Shown here: one piece after another, positions 16,775 to 25,408 of the stretch
How positions within the stretch are numbered: position 1 is the first letter of the stretch
How the letters are laid out: each line of letters starts with the position of its first letter
Assembly: GCF_937981295.1 (NCBI RefSeq)
Contig: NZ_CALJPC010000095.1
Span: 1-64,000, forward strand
Source of the DNA: an uncultured Campylobacter sp.
GTDB lineage: Bacteria > Campylobacterota > Campylobacteria > Campylobacterales > Campylobacteraceae
Direction: 5' to 3'
DNA: 64,000 nt
The notes under the pieces: model-generated
The model's database searches: none
What the model was told of the DNA's origin: nothing
Seen by the model: the letters and a program-made list of their open reading frames with translations, nothing else
Position numbers and translations under genes: made by a program

Positions 16775-17860
16775 TTAATGATCGCTCTTCAGCCCCGCGC
16801 CGCAAAGCGGGATGATGCTATCTCCTTGTAGATCGTGGCTTTCTTTGTAGCGCAGATACGCCGCATAGGTAGCCGCGGTCGTGTGCTCGACGTAAAATCC
16901 GCCGCGCGCAAGCGCCGCTCTGGCAGGCAGTATATCGCTCTCGCTCGCCAAGATCACCTCGCGCTCGCCAGCGTAGCTAGAGCCAAGAATTTCGCCCGCG
17001 CGCATCGGTCTTGCGATCGCGATGCCCTCCGCTAGCGTCGGCTGCGGCCTGGTCTCGCGCGCCACAGCTTCAGCACCGAAAAGCGGAGCGCAAAGCTCGC
17101 CCTGAACGATGAAAATTTTTGGCAGCGCTTCGATAAGACCGCCCTCATATAGCTCGCCCAGCGCTGCTTGAGCGCCCAGCAGTAGCGTGCCGTTGCCCAC
17201 GGGGATAAAGATATTGCGCGGCACCCTGCCCAGCTGCTCGTAGATCTCATAAATGTAGCTCTTTGTCCCCTCGTAAAAGATCGGATTATAAACGTGGTTG
17301 GCATAATAAATTTGCTCGCTCACGGCCTTTTTGCGGCACGCATCCGCCGTCTCGTCGCGGCTGCCGTCAAATACCGTGACGTGCGCGCCGTGGCTTTTGA
17401 TCATATCAATCTTTTTGGGAGACGTGCCCTTCGGGACGTAAATTTCACACTCGATGCCCGCACGAGCGCAGTACGCCGCCACGGCGTTGCCCGCGTTACC
17501 GCTGGAGTCTTGCAGCACCTTTTTCACGCCGATATTTTTGGCATGCAGCACCAAAACCGCCGCGCCGCGGTCTTTAAACGAAAGCGTAGGCATCGCGTAA
17601 TCGAGCTTGAGGTAGAGGTCTTCGCCGAATTTCACACTCGCCGTGAGCCCCTCGCCCATCGAAATTTCTTTAAATTTAGTCGTGTTGATACCCATAAACC
17701 TGCGGTATCTAAAGATGCTAAACTCGCTTTGATCTACGAGCGCGGGGTGAAATTTAGGCGCATCGGAGTTTAGCTTATACAGCCCACCGCAGTCGCATTT
17801 ATAGCTCAAAGTATCGATGGACGCGTGCTTGCCGCAGCCCGTGCAGATGAAATCGCTCAT
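16775..17860 (-). CDS. Threonine-synthase-like PLP enzyme
   Basis: A 361-residue fold-type II PLP enzyme. The N terminus has a zinc-ribbon-like CxxC…CDCGGLY segment (Cys6, Cys9, Cys22, Cys24). The PLP lysine is expected at Lys96 in PTLSFKDRGAAV, the phosphate loop is SSGNAGNAVAAY, and the end IIPLCGAGLKS matches threonine synthases. Length fits the short (Thermus-type) threonine synthase, which forms threonine from O-phosphohomoserine; a cysteate synthase or other beta-replacing enzyme is possible. Start chosen at MSDFICTGC because AGGAGC precedes it; the frame is open 49 codons further. It lies 8 bases after ridA. Confidence 0.8.
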   Translation of the reverse strand: MSDFICTGCGKHASIDTLSYKCDCGGLYKLNSDAPKFHPALVDQSEFSIFRYRRFMGINTTKFKEISMGEGLTASVKFGEDLYLKLDYAMPTLSFKDRGAAVLVLHAKNIGVKKVLQDSSGNAGNAVAAYCARAGIECEIYVPKGTSPKKIDMIKSHGAHVTVFDGSRDETADACRKKAVSEQIYYANHVYNPIFYEGTKSYIYEIYEQLGRVPRNIFIPVGNGTLLLGAQAALGELYEGGLIEALPKIFIVQGELCAPLFGAEAVARETRPQPTLAEGIAIARPMRAGEILGSSYAGEREVILASESDILPARAALARGGFYVEHTTAATYAAYLRYKESHDLQGDSIIPLCGAGLKSDH

Positions 17861-17868
17861 TTTAGCTC

Positions 17869-18255
17869 CTACTTTTTCTCTTTTATTTTTGCGACGGCCT
17901 CGATCTCTACGAGGCAGCCGAAGTGCAGAGCCGTAGTCGGCACCACGACGCGGGCGGGCTTGTGTGCGCCGAAAAATAGAGCGTACTGCTCGTCGATCAC
18001 GTCCCAATTCGCGACGTTAGGCGTATAGACGCGGCACATCCGCACGTCGTTTTTATCCGCACCTGCGGCGGCCAGCACTGCCGCGACATTGCTTAGAGCC
18101 TGCGCGGTCTGCTCAGCAAGACCCTCCAGGATAGCTCCCGTGCGCGGATCCACGCTTAGCTGCCCCGAGACGTAGAGCGTACCGTCGTCGTCTAAGATAC
18201 CCGGCGCATAGTGTGCCTTTTTCGGCGCGAAACCGGTTGGATAAATCTCTTTCAT
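17869..18255 (-). CDS. RidA family enamine/imine deaminase
   Basis: A 128-residue YjgF/YER057c/UK114 protein. RidA trimers hydrolyse reactive enamines and imines released by PLP enzymes. The carboxylate-binding arginine is Arg102 in KPARVVVPTTALHFGCLVEIEAVA. The start has a strong AAGGAGC site. It is transcribed directly ahead of the threonine-synthase-like gene; a PLP enzyme and its imine scavenger side by side make biochemical sense, though this is inference. Confidence 0.92.
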   Translation of the reverse strand: MKEIYPTGFAPKKAHYAPGILDDDGTLYVSGQLSVDPRTGAILEGLAEQTAQALSNVAAVLAAAGADKNDVRMCRVYTPNVANWDVIDEQYALFFGAHKPARVVVPTTALHFGCLVEIEAVAKIKEKK

Positions 18256-18436
18256 TTAAGCTCCTTGGCGTAGAATTTTTGAAATTTTATCTAAATTTCT
18301 AGATTTTATATGAAATTTTATAGACTTTGCGCCAGACTAGCGCTTTTCGGACCGAGCATTAAGCTCTTTGAAATTTTGAGACCCGCCGCTTGCATAGTGC
18401 AGCGGCGCGCAATATGTGCGGATAAAGGCAATCCGC

Positions 18437-20425
18437 CTATTCGAGCTCGTAGCCCTTCGCGCTTTTTAATTTCTCGTCATAATCGACTCCGTTAGCAATT
18501 CGCTTGCGTGAAGCATTAAAATCCACTCGTATCGGGCTTTTGCGCTCGTCAAACTCAAGTGGCGCGACACCGATGATATCTGCTAGCAGATGTGCCAAAT
18601 CATCGCTCATAAAAGGCTTATCTTTCGCCGCAGCCAGCCTCTGCCATAGCGTAGCATGATCGCTCAAAAACTCGCGCGAGGCTATAAAAAGCAACGGAAT
18701 TTCGTAAGTAAAGCGGCTCTCCATGCCGTGCCCAAGGCGTCCATTTTCGTATAAATTCTCGCCGTGATCGCTAAGATAAACGATGAGGCTGTCATCACCC
18801 GAAAAAATTTTAAAAATTTCATTTATGACAAAATCGTTGTAAAGCACGCTGTTGTCGTAATACGCGACGACATCTTTCTGCTTGGAAGTAAGTTTTGCCT
18901 TTACATCCGCCGCACTAAACTTGCCAAATCCCTCGGGATAGCGCAGGCTATAATCCATATGGCTACCGATGAGATGGATCACGTAGAAATTTCGCTCGCT
19001 CTGCCCCGCTTTCGCCTGATTTATGAGTGGAAGCAGCACTCCATCAGGCTTGATGCGGACGGTTTCGTAAAGATTGCTCTTTGAGAGGAAGGATTCCGCG
19101 TCCGCGCGATCGGCAGCGCTTTTAGCACTTAACGCATGTGCGCCGAAAGCCTCTTGATTGCTAATCCAAAAGGTGCGGTAGCCACTTAGCTTAAACATAT
19201 CGATGATGCTGAGGTTGCGAAACCACGCCCTTTTGCGCTCGCTTTCGTAATCGCTGAAATTTAAAAGCCGCATCAGTACCTGATTAGTCGTGCCGTAAGG
19301 CGAGATTGTATCGCCAAATTTTATCAGATTGCCGCTTGCTTCGAGACCCTCCAAAAGCGGTGTATTTTTAACGCCGTAGCCGTAGAGCGACATATGCCCG
19401 CGCTGCAAGCTCTCACCGATTATTAGGATGATATTTTTGACGCGAGACTTTTGCAAGGCGGGGTTTGTAGCGGCCTCAGGGTTTTTAGAATTTGAAATCA
19501 CGCTGGGGCTTTGCGGCGTAGAATTTAAATTTACGCTGGAATTTTGCGCCTGGGCGTTTGATGCAGGCGCGGAATTTTCAGACGCGGAGCCCGAGGCGGC
19601 GCCTTGCGGATCTGAATTTGCGCCGCCTTTTAAAACGCCTTCGTTCACGCGCTTAGCCTCGTCATATCCGAGCTGCACTTCGTGCATATCGGTGATGAAA
19701 TTTTTATCGCTTAGATAATCTTTTAGCGTGAAGGCAAACTCCAGCGGGACGTATTGCGATAGCTTGGTTACAAAGCCGCGCTTGCCCTGAAAAGCTTTGA
19801 CGGCGATATCCGCGCAAAAGATCGATCCATAGATAAGATAAAGCGCCGCTAGCAGCAATCTTAAGCGGCTATGCGCTTGCTCCTTCTCTCGCCGTCCTGC
19901 TCTTAGTGCCGCAAAGATGCAGCCGAGCAACGCCGCTAAATATAAAATCGTTGCCGGGTTAAGAAACTGCGAAACAAACTCGCGCGTCTCGGCTGCGTCG
20001 GTATGGACGATCGCGTCGATCGCTACGACGTTGAAGCTTGAGTCGAAATTTACGATCAAAAATAAAGACGTGCTCGCAATCAGCGCAATTAACGCCAGTA
20101 GCACGAACGAAACAAGCTTAAAAAATCGCCCGCTAAGCAAATAGCAGAGGTGAAAGATGAGCAAATTTATGATGAATACCACGGGGAAACTCTCGGCGAT
20201 GTAGGCAAAGATGGGACCGTTAATCTGATAATGTATCTTAGCCCAGCACGCGAGCAAGCATAGCACCGTCGCAAGCCAAAACACCCTCCACACGGGACGT
20301 TCGCGCAGCGCGGTAAAAAAGCCGCGGTCGATTTTCATAAGCAAGCGCGCTATGAGCCCACCCGCTTTCGTCTGCGCCGCAAGCTCGCCTATATTTGCCA
20401 GCGCTACATAAAATTTTTCTCTCAT
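18437..20425 (-). CDS. Phosphoethanolamine transferase (EptA/CptA-type, sulfatase fold)
   Basis: A 662-residue inner-membrane enzyme with five predicted membrane helices in the first 210 residues (about 46–62, 81–97, 104–124, 157–174, 188–206) and a periplasmic alkaline-phosphatase-fold domain. Metal and catalytic motifs: IILIIGESLQRGHMSLYGY (Glu338 region), the nucleophilic Thr within SPYGTTN (about 379–380), HLIGSHMDY and LSDHGENLYENGRLGHG. Such enzymes add phosphoethanolamine to lipid A, core sugars or flagellar parts. A Ser/Ala/Asn-rich linker of about 65 residues (265–328) separates the halves. AGGAAAG supports 20425; an upstream in-frame ATG at 20485 is less likely. Confidence 0.88.
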   Translation of the reverse strand: MREKFYVALANIGELAAQTKAGGLIARLLMKIDRGFFTALRERPVWRVFWLATVLCLLACWAKIHYQINGPIFAYIAESFPVVFIINLLIFHLCYLLSGRFFKLVSFVLLALIALIASTSLFLIVNFDSSFNVVAIDAIVHTDAAETREFVSQFLNPATILYLAALLGCIFAALRAGRREKEQAHSRLRLLLAALYLIYGSIFCADIAVKAFQGKRGFVTKLSQYVPLEFAFTLKDYLSDKNFITDMHEVQLGYDEAKRVNEGVLKGGANSDPQGAASGSASENSAPASNAQAQNSSVNLNSTPQSPSVISNSKNPEAATNPALQKSRVKNIILIIGESLQRGHMSLYGYGVKNTPLLEGLEASGNLIKFGDTISPYGTTNQVLMRLLNFSDYESERKRAWFRNLSIIDMFKLSGYRTFWISNQEAFGAHALSAKSAADRADAESFLSKSNLYETVRIKPDGVLLPLINQAKAGQSERNFYVIHLIGSHMDYSLRYPEGFGKFSAADVKAKLTSKQKDVVAYYDNSVLYNDFVINEIFKIFSGDDSLIVYLSDHGENLYENGRLGHGMESRFTYEIPLLFIASREFLSDHATLWQRLAAAKDKPFMSDDLAHLLADIIGVAPLEFDERKSPIRVDFNASRKRIANGVDYDEKLKSAKGYELE

Positions 20426-20936
20426 TTTATCTTTCCTGCCTCGTACGAAGGGACGCGATGACGCGTACTTCACATAGCGCGACATATTTTCGCTTTAAAA
20501 TCAAGGCGCAATCTTAGCCGCTTAAAGCTTTGAGCTTGCTTACTTGCGCGCCTTTACGCTTCAAATTTTACGGCTAAATTTTAAAGATACGGGCGGGGGT
20601 TAGAATCGGATGACGGAATTTTGAGGCTAAATTTTAATTGAAAGCGGATCTAAGAGCGAAGCTACAAAACGAGGCTTTAAAAACAAAATGTATGAGCTAA
20701 AATCTCGGCTTTTAAAATTTTGCGGCCGGACCCCGCAAACCGTCGCAATAGATTTTAAAATTTCTAGTGCGATAAGCTTCAAACGGTCTTTGGATAAAAT
20801 TTATGCATTAAGCGACTGGAGTAAAATTCTACGACACGAGCAGTGTAAAATTATCAAAGACCGATCGCGGGCAAAATTTCGCACCGACAAAGTGAAAAAA
20901 TTTTAACTAGGCTGAGCCAGCTTTTGCGCGGAAATT
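20426..20936. other. Spacer between map and the phosphoethanolamine transferase
   Basis: About 510 AT-rich bases between the end of map and the start of the transferase on the same strand. No convincing gene. This is one edge of the proposed inversion that separated map from infA. Confidence 0.45.
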
Positions 20937-21695
20937 CTATGCGACGCTTAGGACTTCTACCTTACCATCGAAAACCGCCATGCAGTGCTCATAGTGGCTA
21001 GTGCGAAGTCCATCCTTGCTTCTCGTGCTCCATTTATCCTCGGCGATGACCGGCGTGCCGTCCTTTTGGCAGATCATCGGCTCGATGCAAAAAACCATGC
21101 CGTTTTTGATTTTGGGGCCCGATTTTGGATTGTTGCCCTCCAGATAGTTTGGGATCTCAGGCTCTTCGTGCGGGTGCTTGCCGATGCCGTGGCCGCAGAA
21201 GCCGTATAGCGGCACGAAGCCGCGCGCGCGGATAAATTTCTCGATCTCGAAGCTTAGCTCTTTGAAGTGCATCCCTACCCTGATCGTTTTGATGGCAAAC
21301 TCCAGCGTGTCCTTGCTGCATGCGATGAGCTCCTCGTCGGTTTTTGAAATTTTACCGACAGGCAGGGTGCGCGCGCTGTCGCCGAAATATCCGTTTAGCT
21401 TCGAGCCCAGATCGACGCCTAAGATATCGCCCTCTTGCAGGATAGTTTCGTCTGGGATGCCGTGGATAATGACCTCGTTTAGCGAGAGGCAGGCGGCGTT
21501 TGGAAAGCCGTATAGCCCTTTAAAAGCGGGATACGCGCCCTTGGAGGTGATAAAATCGTCGATCTTTTTATCGACTTCGAGCAGACTAAGACCCGGTTTT
21601 ATGAACGAAGCTGCGTAATCAAGGGCTTGCGCGACGATCCTGTTCGCCGCACGAAGCCCCTCTAAATCTTTTTTTGTTTTAAGCAAAATTGCCAT
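20937..21695 (-). CDS. map: Type I methionine aminopeptidase
   Basis: A 252-residue MetAP1 removing the initiator methionine from nascent proteins. The five metal ligands can be placed: Asp and Asp in GVDLGSKLNGYFGDSART, His in GFCGHGIGKHPHEEP, Glu in FCIEPM and Glu in SHYEHCMAV. No N-terminal extension. It follows secY by two bases and is the last gene of the S10–spc transcription unit here; in contiguous epsilonproteobacterial clusters infA would come next. Confidence 0.97.
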   Translation of the reverse strand: MAILLKTKKDLEGLRAANRIVAQALDYAASFIKPGLSLLEVDKKIDDFITSKGAYPAFKGLYGFPNAACLSLNEVIIHGIPDETILQEGDILGVDLGSKLNGYFGDSARTLPVGKISKTDEELIACSKDTLEFAIKTIRVGMHFKELSFEIEKFIRARGFVPLYGFCGHGIGKHPHEEPEIPNYLEGNNPKSGPKIKNGMVFCIEPMICQKDGTPVIAEDKWSTRSKDGLRTSHYEHCMAVFDGKVEVLSVA

Positions 21696-21697
21696 TT

Positions 21698-22963
21698 TTA
21701 TAGCCCAACCGCGCTTAGGGTCTGATATTTGTTCATATAGATCTGCGCTTCAATGCGCCTCATCGTATCAAGAGCGACGGAGACGACGATCAGCACGCTG
21801 GTGCCGCCGAAATAAAACGGCACGCCCATAAATTTAACGAGCAGCCACGGGATGACGGTTACTAGCCCGAGATAGATCGAGCCCCAAAACGTAAGGCGAC
21901 TTGCGACTTCGTTTAAAAAGCTCGCCGTTCCCTCGCCCGGACGAATGCCCGGGATAAATCCGCCCTGCTTCTTTAAATTTTCGCTTATATCTTTTGAATT
22001 AAACGCGATCGATGCGTAAAAATACGCAAAAAACACGACCAAAACAAAAGTTAGGAAGTTAAAAAAGTAGTTGCTCGGGCTTAAGAAATCGTGGATCTTT
22101 TGAATGATCGGATTGGTGCTTGCCTGCAAAATAGTGGTCGGAAACATCAAAATTGCGCTTGCAAAAATCGGCGGAATGACGCCGCTTAAATTTAGCTTGA
22201 TCGGCACATAGTTCATAATGCGCTTGTTTTGATTCGCCATCAATACCTTGCGCGAAAACGAAACGGGAATCCTGCGCTCGCCCAGCTCTATGTAGATGAT
22301 CACGCCGATAGTGAGCAAAACAATAGCTATGATAAGGGCGAGAATCAAGAAATTCATCTCACCGGTATTTACTAAATTTACAGTACTTCCGATCGCTCTA
22401 GGGATGGCGCTTACGATACCTGCAAAGATAATAAGGCTGGTGCCGTTACCGACGCCGCGCTGCGTGATCTGCTCTCCGATCCACATCAAAAGCATGGTGC
22501 CTGCCAGCATCGAAATGCACGAGATAAAAACAAACTCGTTGGTATTTTCAGCCATTATCGCAGGCGCTCCGGTCTGTCCGTGGATGCCCTGTAAGCCAAT
22601 GCTAACGCCGATGGATTGAACCATAGCGATTGCGATTGTAGCATATCGGATGATCTGCATATATTTCTGCATACCGTCGCGCTCTTTTTTGAGTTTGCCT
22701 AAATTTGGAAAGGTTGCGGCAAGCAGCTCCATAATGATCGAAGCGGTAATATAAGGCATAATGCCTAGCGAGATAACGCTGAATCGCTCCGCCGCGTTAC
22801 CGCTAAACATATTAAACATTCCAAAAGCGTTGTTGCTATTGTTTTGAAAAAATTGCTTTATAACCTCAACGTCCACTCCCGGAACCGGCACGTAAGCTAG
22901 CAACCTATAGGCAAAAAGAAAGCCCAAAGTAATGAGAATTTTGTTGCGTAGCGATTTATTCAT
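21698..22963 (-). CDS. secY: Preprotein translocase channel subunit SecY
   Basis: A 421-residue integral membrane protein with ten hydrophobic segments. Landmarks: N-terminal RNKILITLGFLFAYRLLAYVPVPGVD, the plug-region GIMPYITASIIMELL, GNGTSLIIFAGIVSAIPRA and the cytoplasmic loop GIRPGEGTASFLNEV. It forms the SecYEG pore. Its start overlaps the rplO stop by one base. Confidence 0.98.
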   Translation of the reverse strand: MNKSLRNKILITLGFLFAYRLLAYVPVPGVDVEVIKQFFQNNSNNAFGMFNMFSGNAAERFSVISLGIMPYITASIIMELLAATFPNLGKLKKERDGMQKYMQIIRYATIAIAMVQSIGVSIGLQGIHGQTGAPAIMAENTNEFVFISCISMLAGTMLLMWIGEQITQRGVGNGTSLIIFAGIVSAIPRAIGSTVNLVNTGEMNFLILALIIAIVLLTIGVIIYIELGERRIPVSFSRKVLMANQNKRIMNYVPIKLNLSGVIPPIFASAILMFPTTILQASTNPIIQKIHDFLSPSNYFFNFLTFVLVVFFAYFYASIAFNSKDISENLKKQGGFIPGIRPGEGTASFLNEVASRLTFWGSIYLGLVTVIPWLLVKFMGVPFYFGGTSVLIVVSVALDTMRRIEAQIYMNKYQTLSAVGL

Positions 22964-23364
22964 TATTTTTGTCCGCTAGACTTTACGTTCTCGTCTTTGA
23001 TCTTGCTAGCGAGCGCTTTTGCGCCTACGCCGATCAGCTTGATCTTTTTAACGGAATTTGAAATTTTATGAACGGATTTGATGCTTTCGATCGTGATCTC
23101 GCTAAGATCTTTGATAGCTTCGATTTTATCGACATTGATCACGTAAGGCTTTTCAAATTTAGAAGTAAAACCTACCTTTGGAAGCCTTCGCTGAATCGGC
23201 TGCTGACCGCCCTCGAAGCCTCTTTTTTCGTGAGAGCCGGTGCGTGCGGTCTGACCCTTTCCGCCGCGACCAGCAGTTTTACCCAGGCCGCTTCCTTGAC
23301 CGCGACCCAAGCGCTTAGTAGCGTGAGTCGAGCCCGGGGCTTTTTTAAGATTTTCTAATCCCAT
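22963..23364 (-). CDS. rplO: Large-subunit ribosomal protein uL15
   Basis: A 133-residue protein starting MGLENLKKAPGSTHATKRLGRGQGSGLGKTAGRGGKGQTAR, the Gly-rich uL15 N terminus that threads into 23S rRNA. It precedes secY with a one-base overlap (TAATG-type junction) and follows rpsE by 12 bases. Confidence 0.97.
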   Translation of the reverse strand: MGLENLKKAPGSTHATKRLGRGQGSGLGKTAGRGGKGQTARTGSHEKRGFEGGQQPIQRRLPKVGFTSKFEKPYVINVDKIEAIKDLSEITIESIKSVHKISNSVKKIKLIGVGAKALASKIKDENVKSSGQK

Positions 23365-23376
23365 CTTTTATCCTTG

Positions 23377-23826
23377 TTAGTGTTTTAACATATTAAGAGC
23401 TTTCATCGTAGCTCTTACGACATTTGAGGAGTTGTTCGAACCTAGCGATTTGGTAAGGATATCTTTAACACCCGCAAGCTCTAAAACTGGGCGGACTGAA
23501 CCGCCTGCGATAACGCCGGTACCTTCGCTCGCCGGCTTAAGTAAAATTTTGCTCGCATTGTATTTAACTTCAATATCGTGAGTGATGGTAGAGCCGTTTA
23601 AATTTACCTTGATGATATTTTTAAACGCATCGTCCACCGCCTTTTTAATCGCGTCAGGAACCTCTTTGGATTTACCGAAGCCAAAGCCTACTAGACCGTT
23701 TCTATTGCCTACCACTACAAGCGCGGTAAATCTAAACCTTCTACCGCCCTTAACGACCTTCGTAACCCTACCGATATTGACGATTACCTCTTCGAATTCT
23801 TCTCTATTATACTTTTCCACAATCAT
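23377..23826 (-). CDS. rpsE: Small-subunit ribosomal protein uS5
   Basis: A 149-residue protein with the double-stranded-RNA-binding N-terminal domain (VVGNRNGLVGFGFGKSKEVPDAIKKA) and the C-terminal domain carrying ILLKPASEGTGVIAGGSVR. It helps shape the mRNA entry channel and decoding accuracy. Lies between rplR and rplO in spc order. Confidence 0.98.
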   Translation of the reverse strand: MIVEKYNREEFEEVIVNIGRVTKVVKGGRRFRFTALVVVGNRNGLVGFGFGKSKEVPDAIKKAVDDAFKNIIKVNLNGSTITHDIEVKYNASKILLKPASEGTGVIAGGSVRPVLELAGVKDILTKSLGSNNSSNVVRATMKALNMLKH

Positions 23827-23835
23827 TCCTTTGGG

Positions 23836-24192
23836 TTATAGTTTGATGCCGTTTTGGCGTAGCGACTCGGCAAAGCTTGCGATTACGCCATGATACAAAT
23901 AGCCATTGCGATCGAAAATCGCCTCGGAGATGCCTTTATCCCTTAGCTTGGAAGCCAAATCTTTAGCTAGGCTAGCCGCGCCCTCTTTGTTTGCCTTTAA
24001 ATTTAAAACCTTACCGCTGCTGGCGCACAAAGTTACGCTCGCTGCGTCGTCGATAGCCTGAGCGTAGACCGTCCTATTGGATTTGAAAATAGAAATTCTA
24101 GGGCAAGATGCGACGCCTGAAATTTTAGCGCGAATTCTTCTTTTTCTCTTGATTCGTAAAGAGATCTTTCTTTTTAATACGTTCTGTGTCAT
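23836..24192 (-). CDS. rplR: Large-subunit ribosomal protein uL18
   Basis: A 118-residue 5S rRNA-binding protein: basic N terminus (RKISLRIKRKRRIRAKISG), then RISIFKSNRTVYAQAIDD and the closing YHGVIASFAESLRQNGIKL. Standard length and spc position, nine bases ahead of rpsE. Confidence 0.97.
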   Translation of the reverse strand: MTQNVLKRKISLRIKRKRRIRAKISGVASCPRISIFKSNRTVYAQAIDDAASVTLCASSGKVLNLKANKEGAASLAKDLASKLRDKGISEAIFDRNGYLYHGVIASFAESLRQNGIKL

Positions 24193-24202
24193 TTCTCAAC
24201 CC

Positions 24203-24739
24203 TTATTTCTTAGCTGTTTTTCCGGCTTTGCGGATGATATGCTCTTCAAGATACTTGATGCCTTTACCCTTGTACGGCTCAGGCGGTCTGAATCCTCTGA
24301 TCTCGGCTGCTACTTGACCTACTTGCTGTTTATCGTCGCCTTTGATGGTTACGACGTTTTTATCTACGGAAATTTCAATCCCCTTTGGAGGCTCAAAATT
24401 TATCGGATGCGAAAAGCCCAAATTTAGCTCAAGCACCTTGCCTTTCATCGCAGCTCTGTAGCCGACGCCGTTGATTTCGAGCTGTTTTGAAAAGCCCTCG
24501 GTAAGACCAAGGACGATATTGTTGGCTAAAGCGCGGTATGTTCCCCAATACGCCCTGCTCTGCCTATCTTCACCTTTAGGTGAGAATTCTATCTTTCCGT
24601 CTTCGATTTTTACATCGACATGACCTTTTAAATCAAGCTCTTTTTCGTTATTCGATTTTTTAAATTTTAACGACGAGCCGTCAATCTTGACCTCAACTCC
24701 GCTCGGGATAGAGATCGGTTTTTTACCAATTCTTGACAT
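24203..24739 (-). CDS. rplF: Large-subunit ribosomal protein uL6
   Basis: A 178-residue protein made of two similar domains, opening MSRIGKKPISIPSGVEV and ending with the uL6 signature PEPYKGKGIKYLEEHIIRKAGKTAKK. It binds the sarcin–ricin region of 23S rRNA. A 77-base gap with a stem-loop separates it from rpsH, the longest internal gap of the unit. Confidence 0.98.
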   Translation of the reverse strand: MSRIGKKPISIPSGVEVKIDGSSLKFKKSNNEKELDLKGHVDVKIEDGKIEFSPKGEDRQSRAYWGTYRALANNIVLGLTEGFSKQLEINGVGYRAAMKGKVLELNLGFSHPINFEPPKGIEISVDKNVVTIKGDDKQQVGQVAAEIRGFRPPEPYKGKGIKYLEEHIIRKAGKTAKK

Positions 24740-24769
24740 AATTTTCCTTTTTATTTGTCTAGGGTATGT

Positions 24770-24809
24770 CTACTTTTACGAATGGATACCACAATGCCAT
24801 AAAAAGTAG
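24770..24809 (-). promoter_or_regulatory. Stem-loop between rpsH and rplF
   Basis: CTACTTTT (24770–24777) pairs with AAAAGTAG (24802–24809), and an inner ATGG/CCAT pair can extend the stem. It starts eight bases after the rpsH stop in the largest gap of the operon. It may be a processing, attenuation or feedback site. Confidence 0.4.
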
Positions 24810-24816
24810 AAACTTC

Positions 24817-25212
24817 TTACCAGATCGTGCAAAGCACTTCGCCACCGACGCCGGCTTTGTGCGCGTCGATACCGCTCATAACGCCTTTGCTTGTGCTAAC
24901 GACGACGGTTCCGTAGCCGTTTTTGAAGCGCTTGATCTCGTCTTTGCCTTGATATACGCGGCGACCCGGAGTTGAAATTCTTTTAACTTCGTTTATCACG
25001 CTCCTGCCCTTTTCGTCATATTTAAGCACTACGTTGATGATCTTTTTATTGTTTTCCTCTACTACGTTGTAGCTCTCGATATAGCCCTTCTCGGCTAAAA
25101 TTTTAAGCATAGCCTCAACGACGTTTGAGTGAAAAAGCTTAGTCGTATCTAGCCTTCGCATCGCAGCATTTCTGATGCGAGTTAATCCATCTGAAATAAG
25201 ATCGTTAATCAT
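24817..25212 (-). CDS. rpsH: Small-subunit ribosomal protein uS8
   Basis: A 131-residue primary 16S-binding protein: MINDLISDGLTRIRNAAMRR at the start and the C-terminal rRNA-binding loop VVSTSKGVMSGIDAHKAGVGGEVLCTIW. In several bacteria S8 represses the spc operon; a candidate structure lies just downstream but the link is inference. Confidence 0.98.
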   Translation of the reverse strand: MINDLISDGLTRIRNAAMRRLDTTKLFHSNVVEAMLKILAEKGYIESYNVVEENNKKIINVVLKYDEKGRSVINEVKRISTPGRRVYQGKDEIKRFKNGYGTVVVSTSKGVMSGIDAHKAGVGGEVLCTIW

Positions 25213-25221
25213 CTCTTCTCC

Positions 25222-25407
25222 TTACCAGCTTGCTTTTTTTAGACCCGGGATCAAGCCCTCGTTTGCCATCTTGCGAAGGCAAACGCGACAAATTCCAAAA
25301 TCTTTATAAACGGAGTGCGGACGACCGCAAATTTGACATCTGGTATATGCGCGAGTGCTAAATTTAGCGGGGCGTTTCGCCTTGGCTACCATTGATTTTT
25401 TTGCCAT
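25222..25407 (-). CDS. rpsN: Small-subunit ribosomal protein uS14, zinc-binding type
   Basis: A 61-residue protein, the short zinc-binding form, with ligands in TRCQICGRP and GICRVCLRK. The frame is open six codons upstream, but MAKKSMVAKAKRPAKF is the family start and AAGGAAAATG sits before it. It follows rplE with a one-base spacing typical of coupled genes. Confidence 0.96.
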   Translation of the reverse strand: MAKKSMVAKAKRPAKFSTRAYTRCQICGRPHSVYKDFGICRVCLRKMANEGLIPGLKKASW

Positions 25408-25408
25408 A

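Noticed and set aside
17294..17773. 159-codon ORF antisense to the threonine-synthase-like gene
   Set aside because: Arg/Val-rich shadow of the coding strand.
17861..18007. 49-codon extension of the threonine-synthase-like gene
   Set aside because: It overlaps ridA in another frame and a good AGGAGC site precedes the 17860 ATG.
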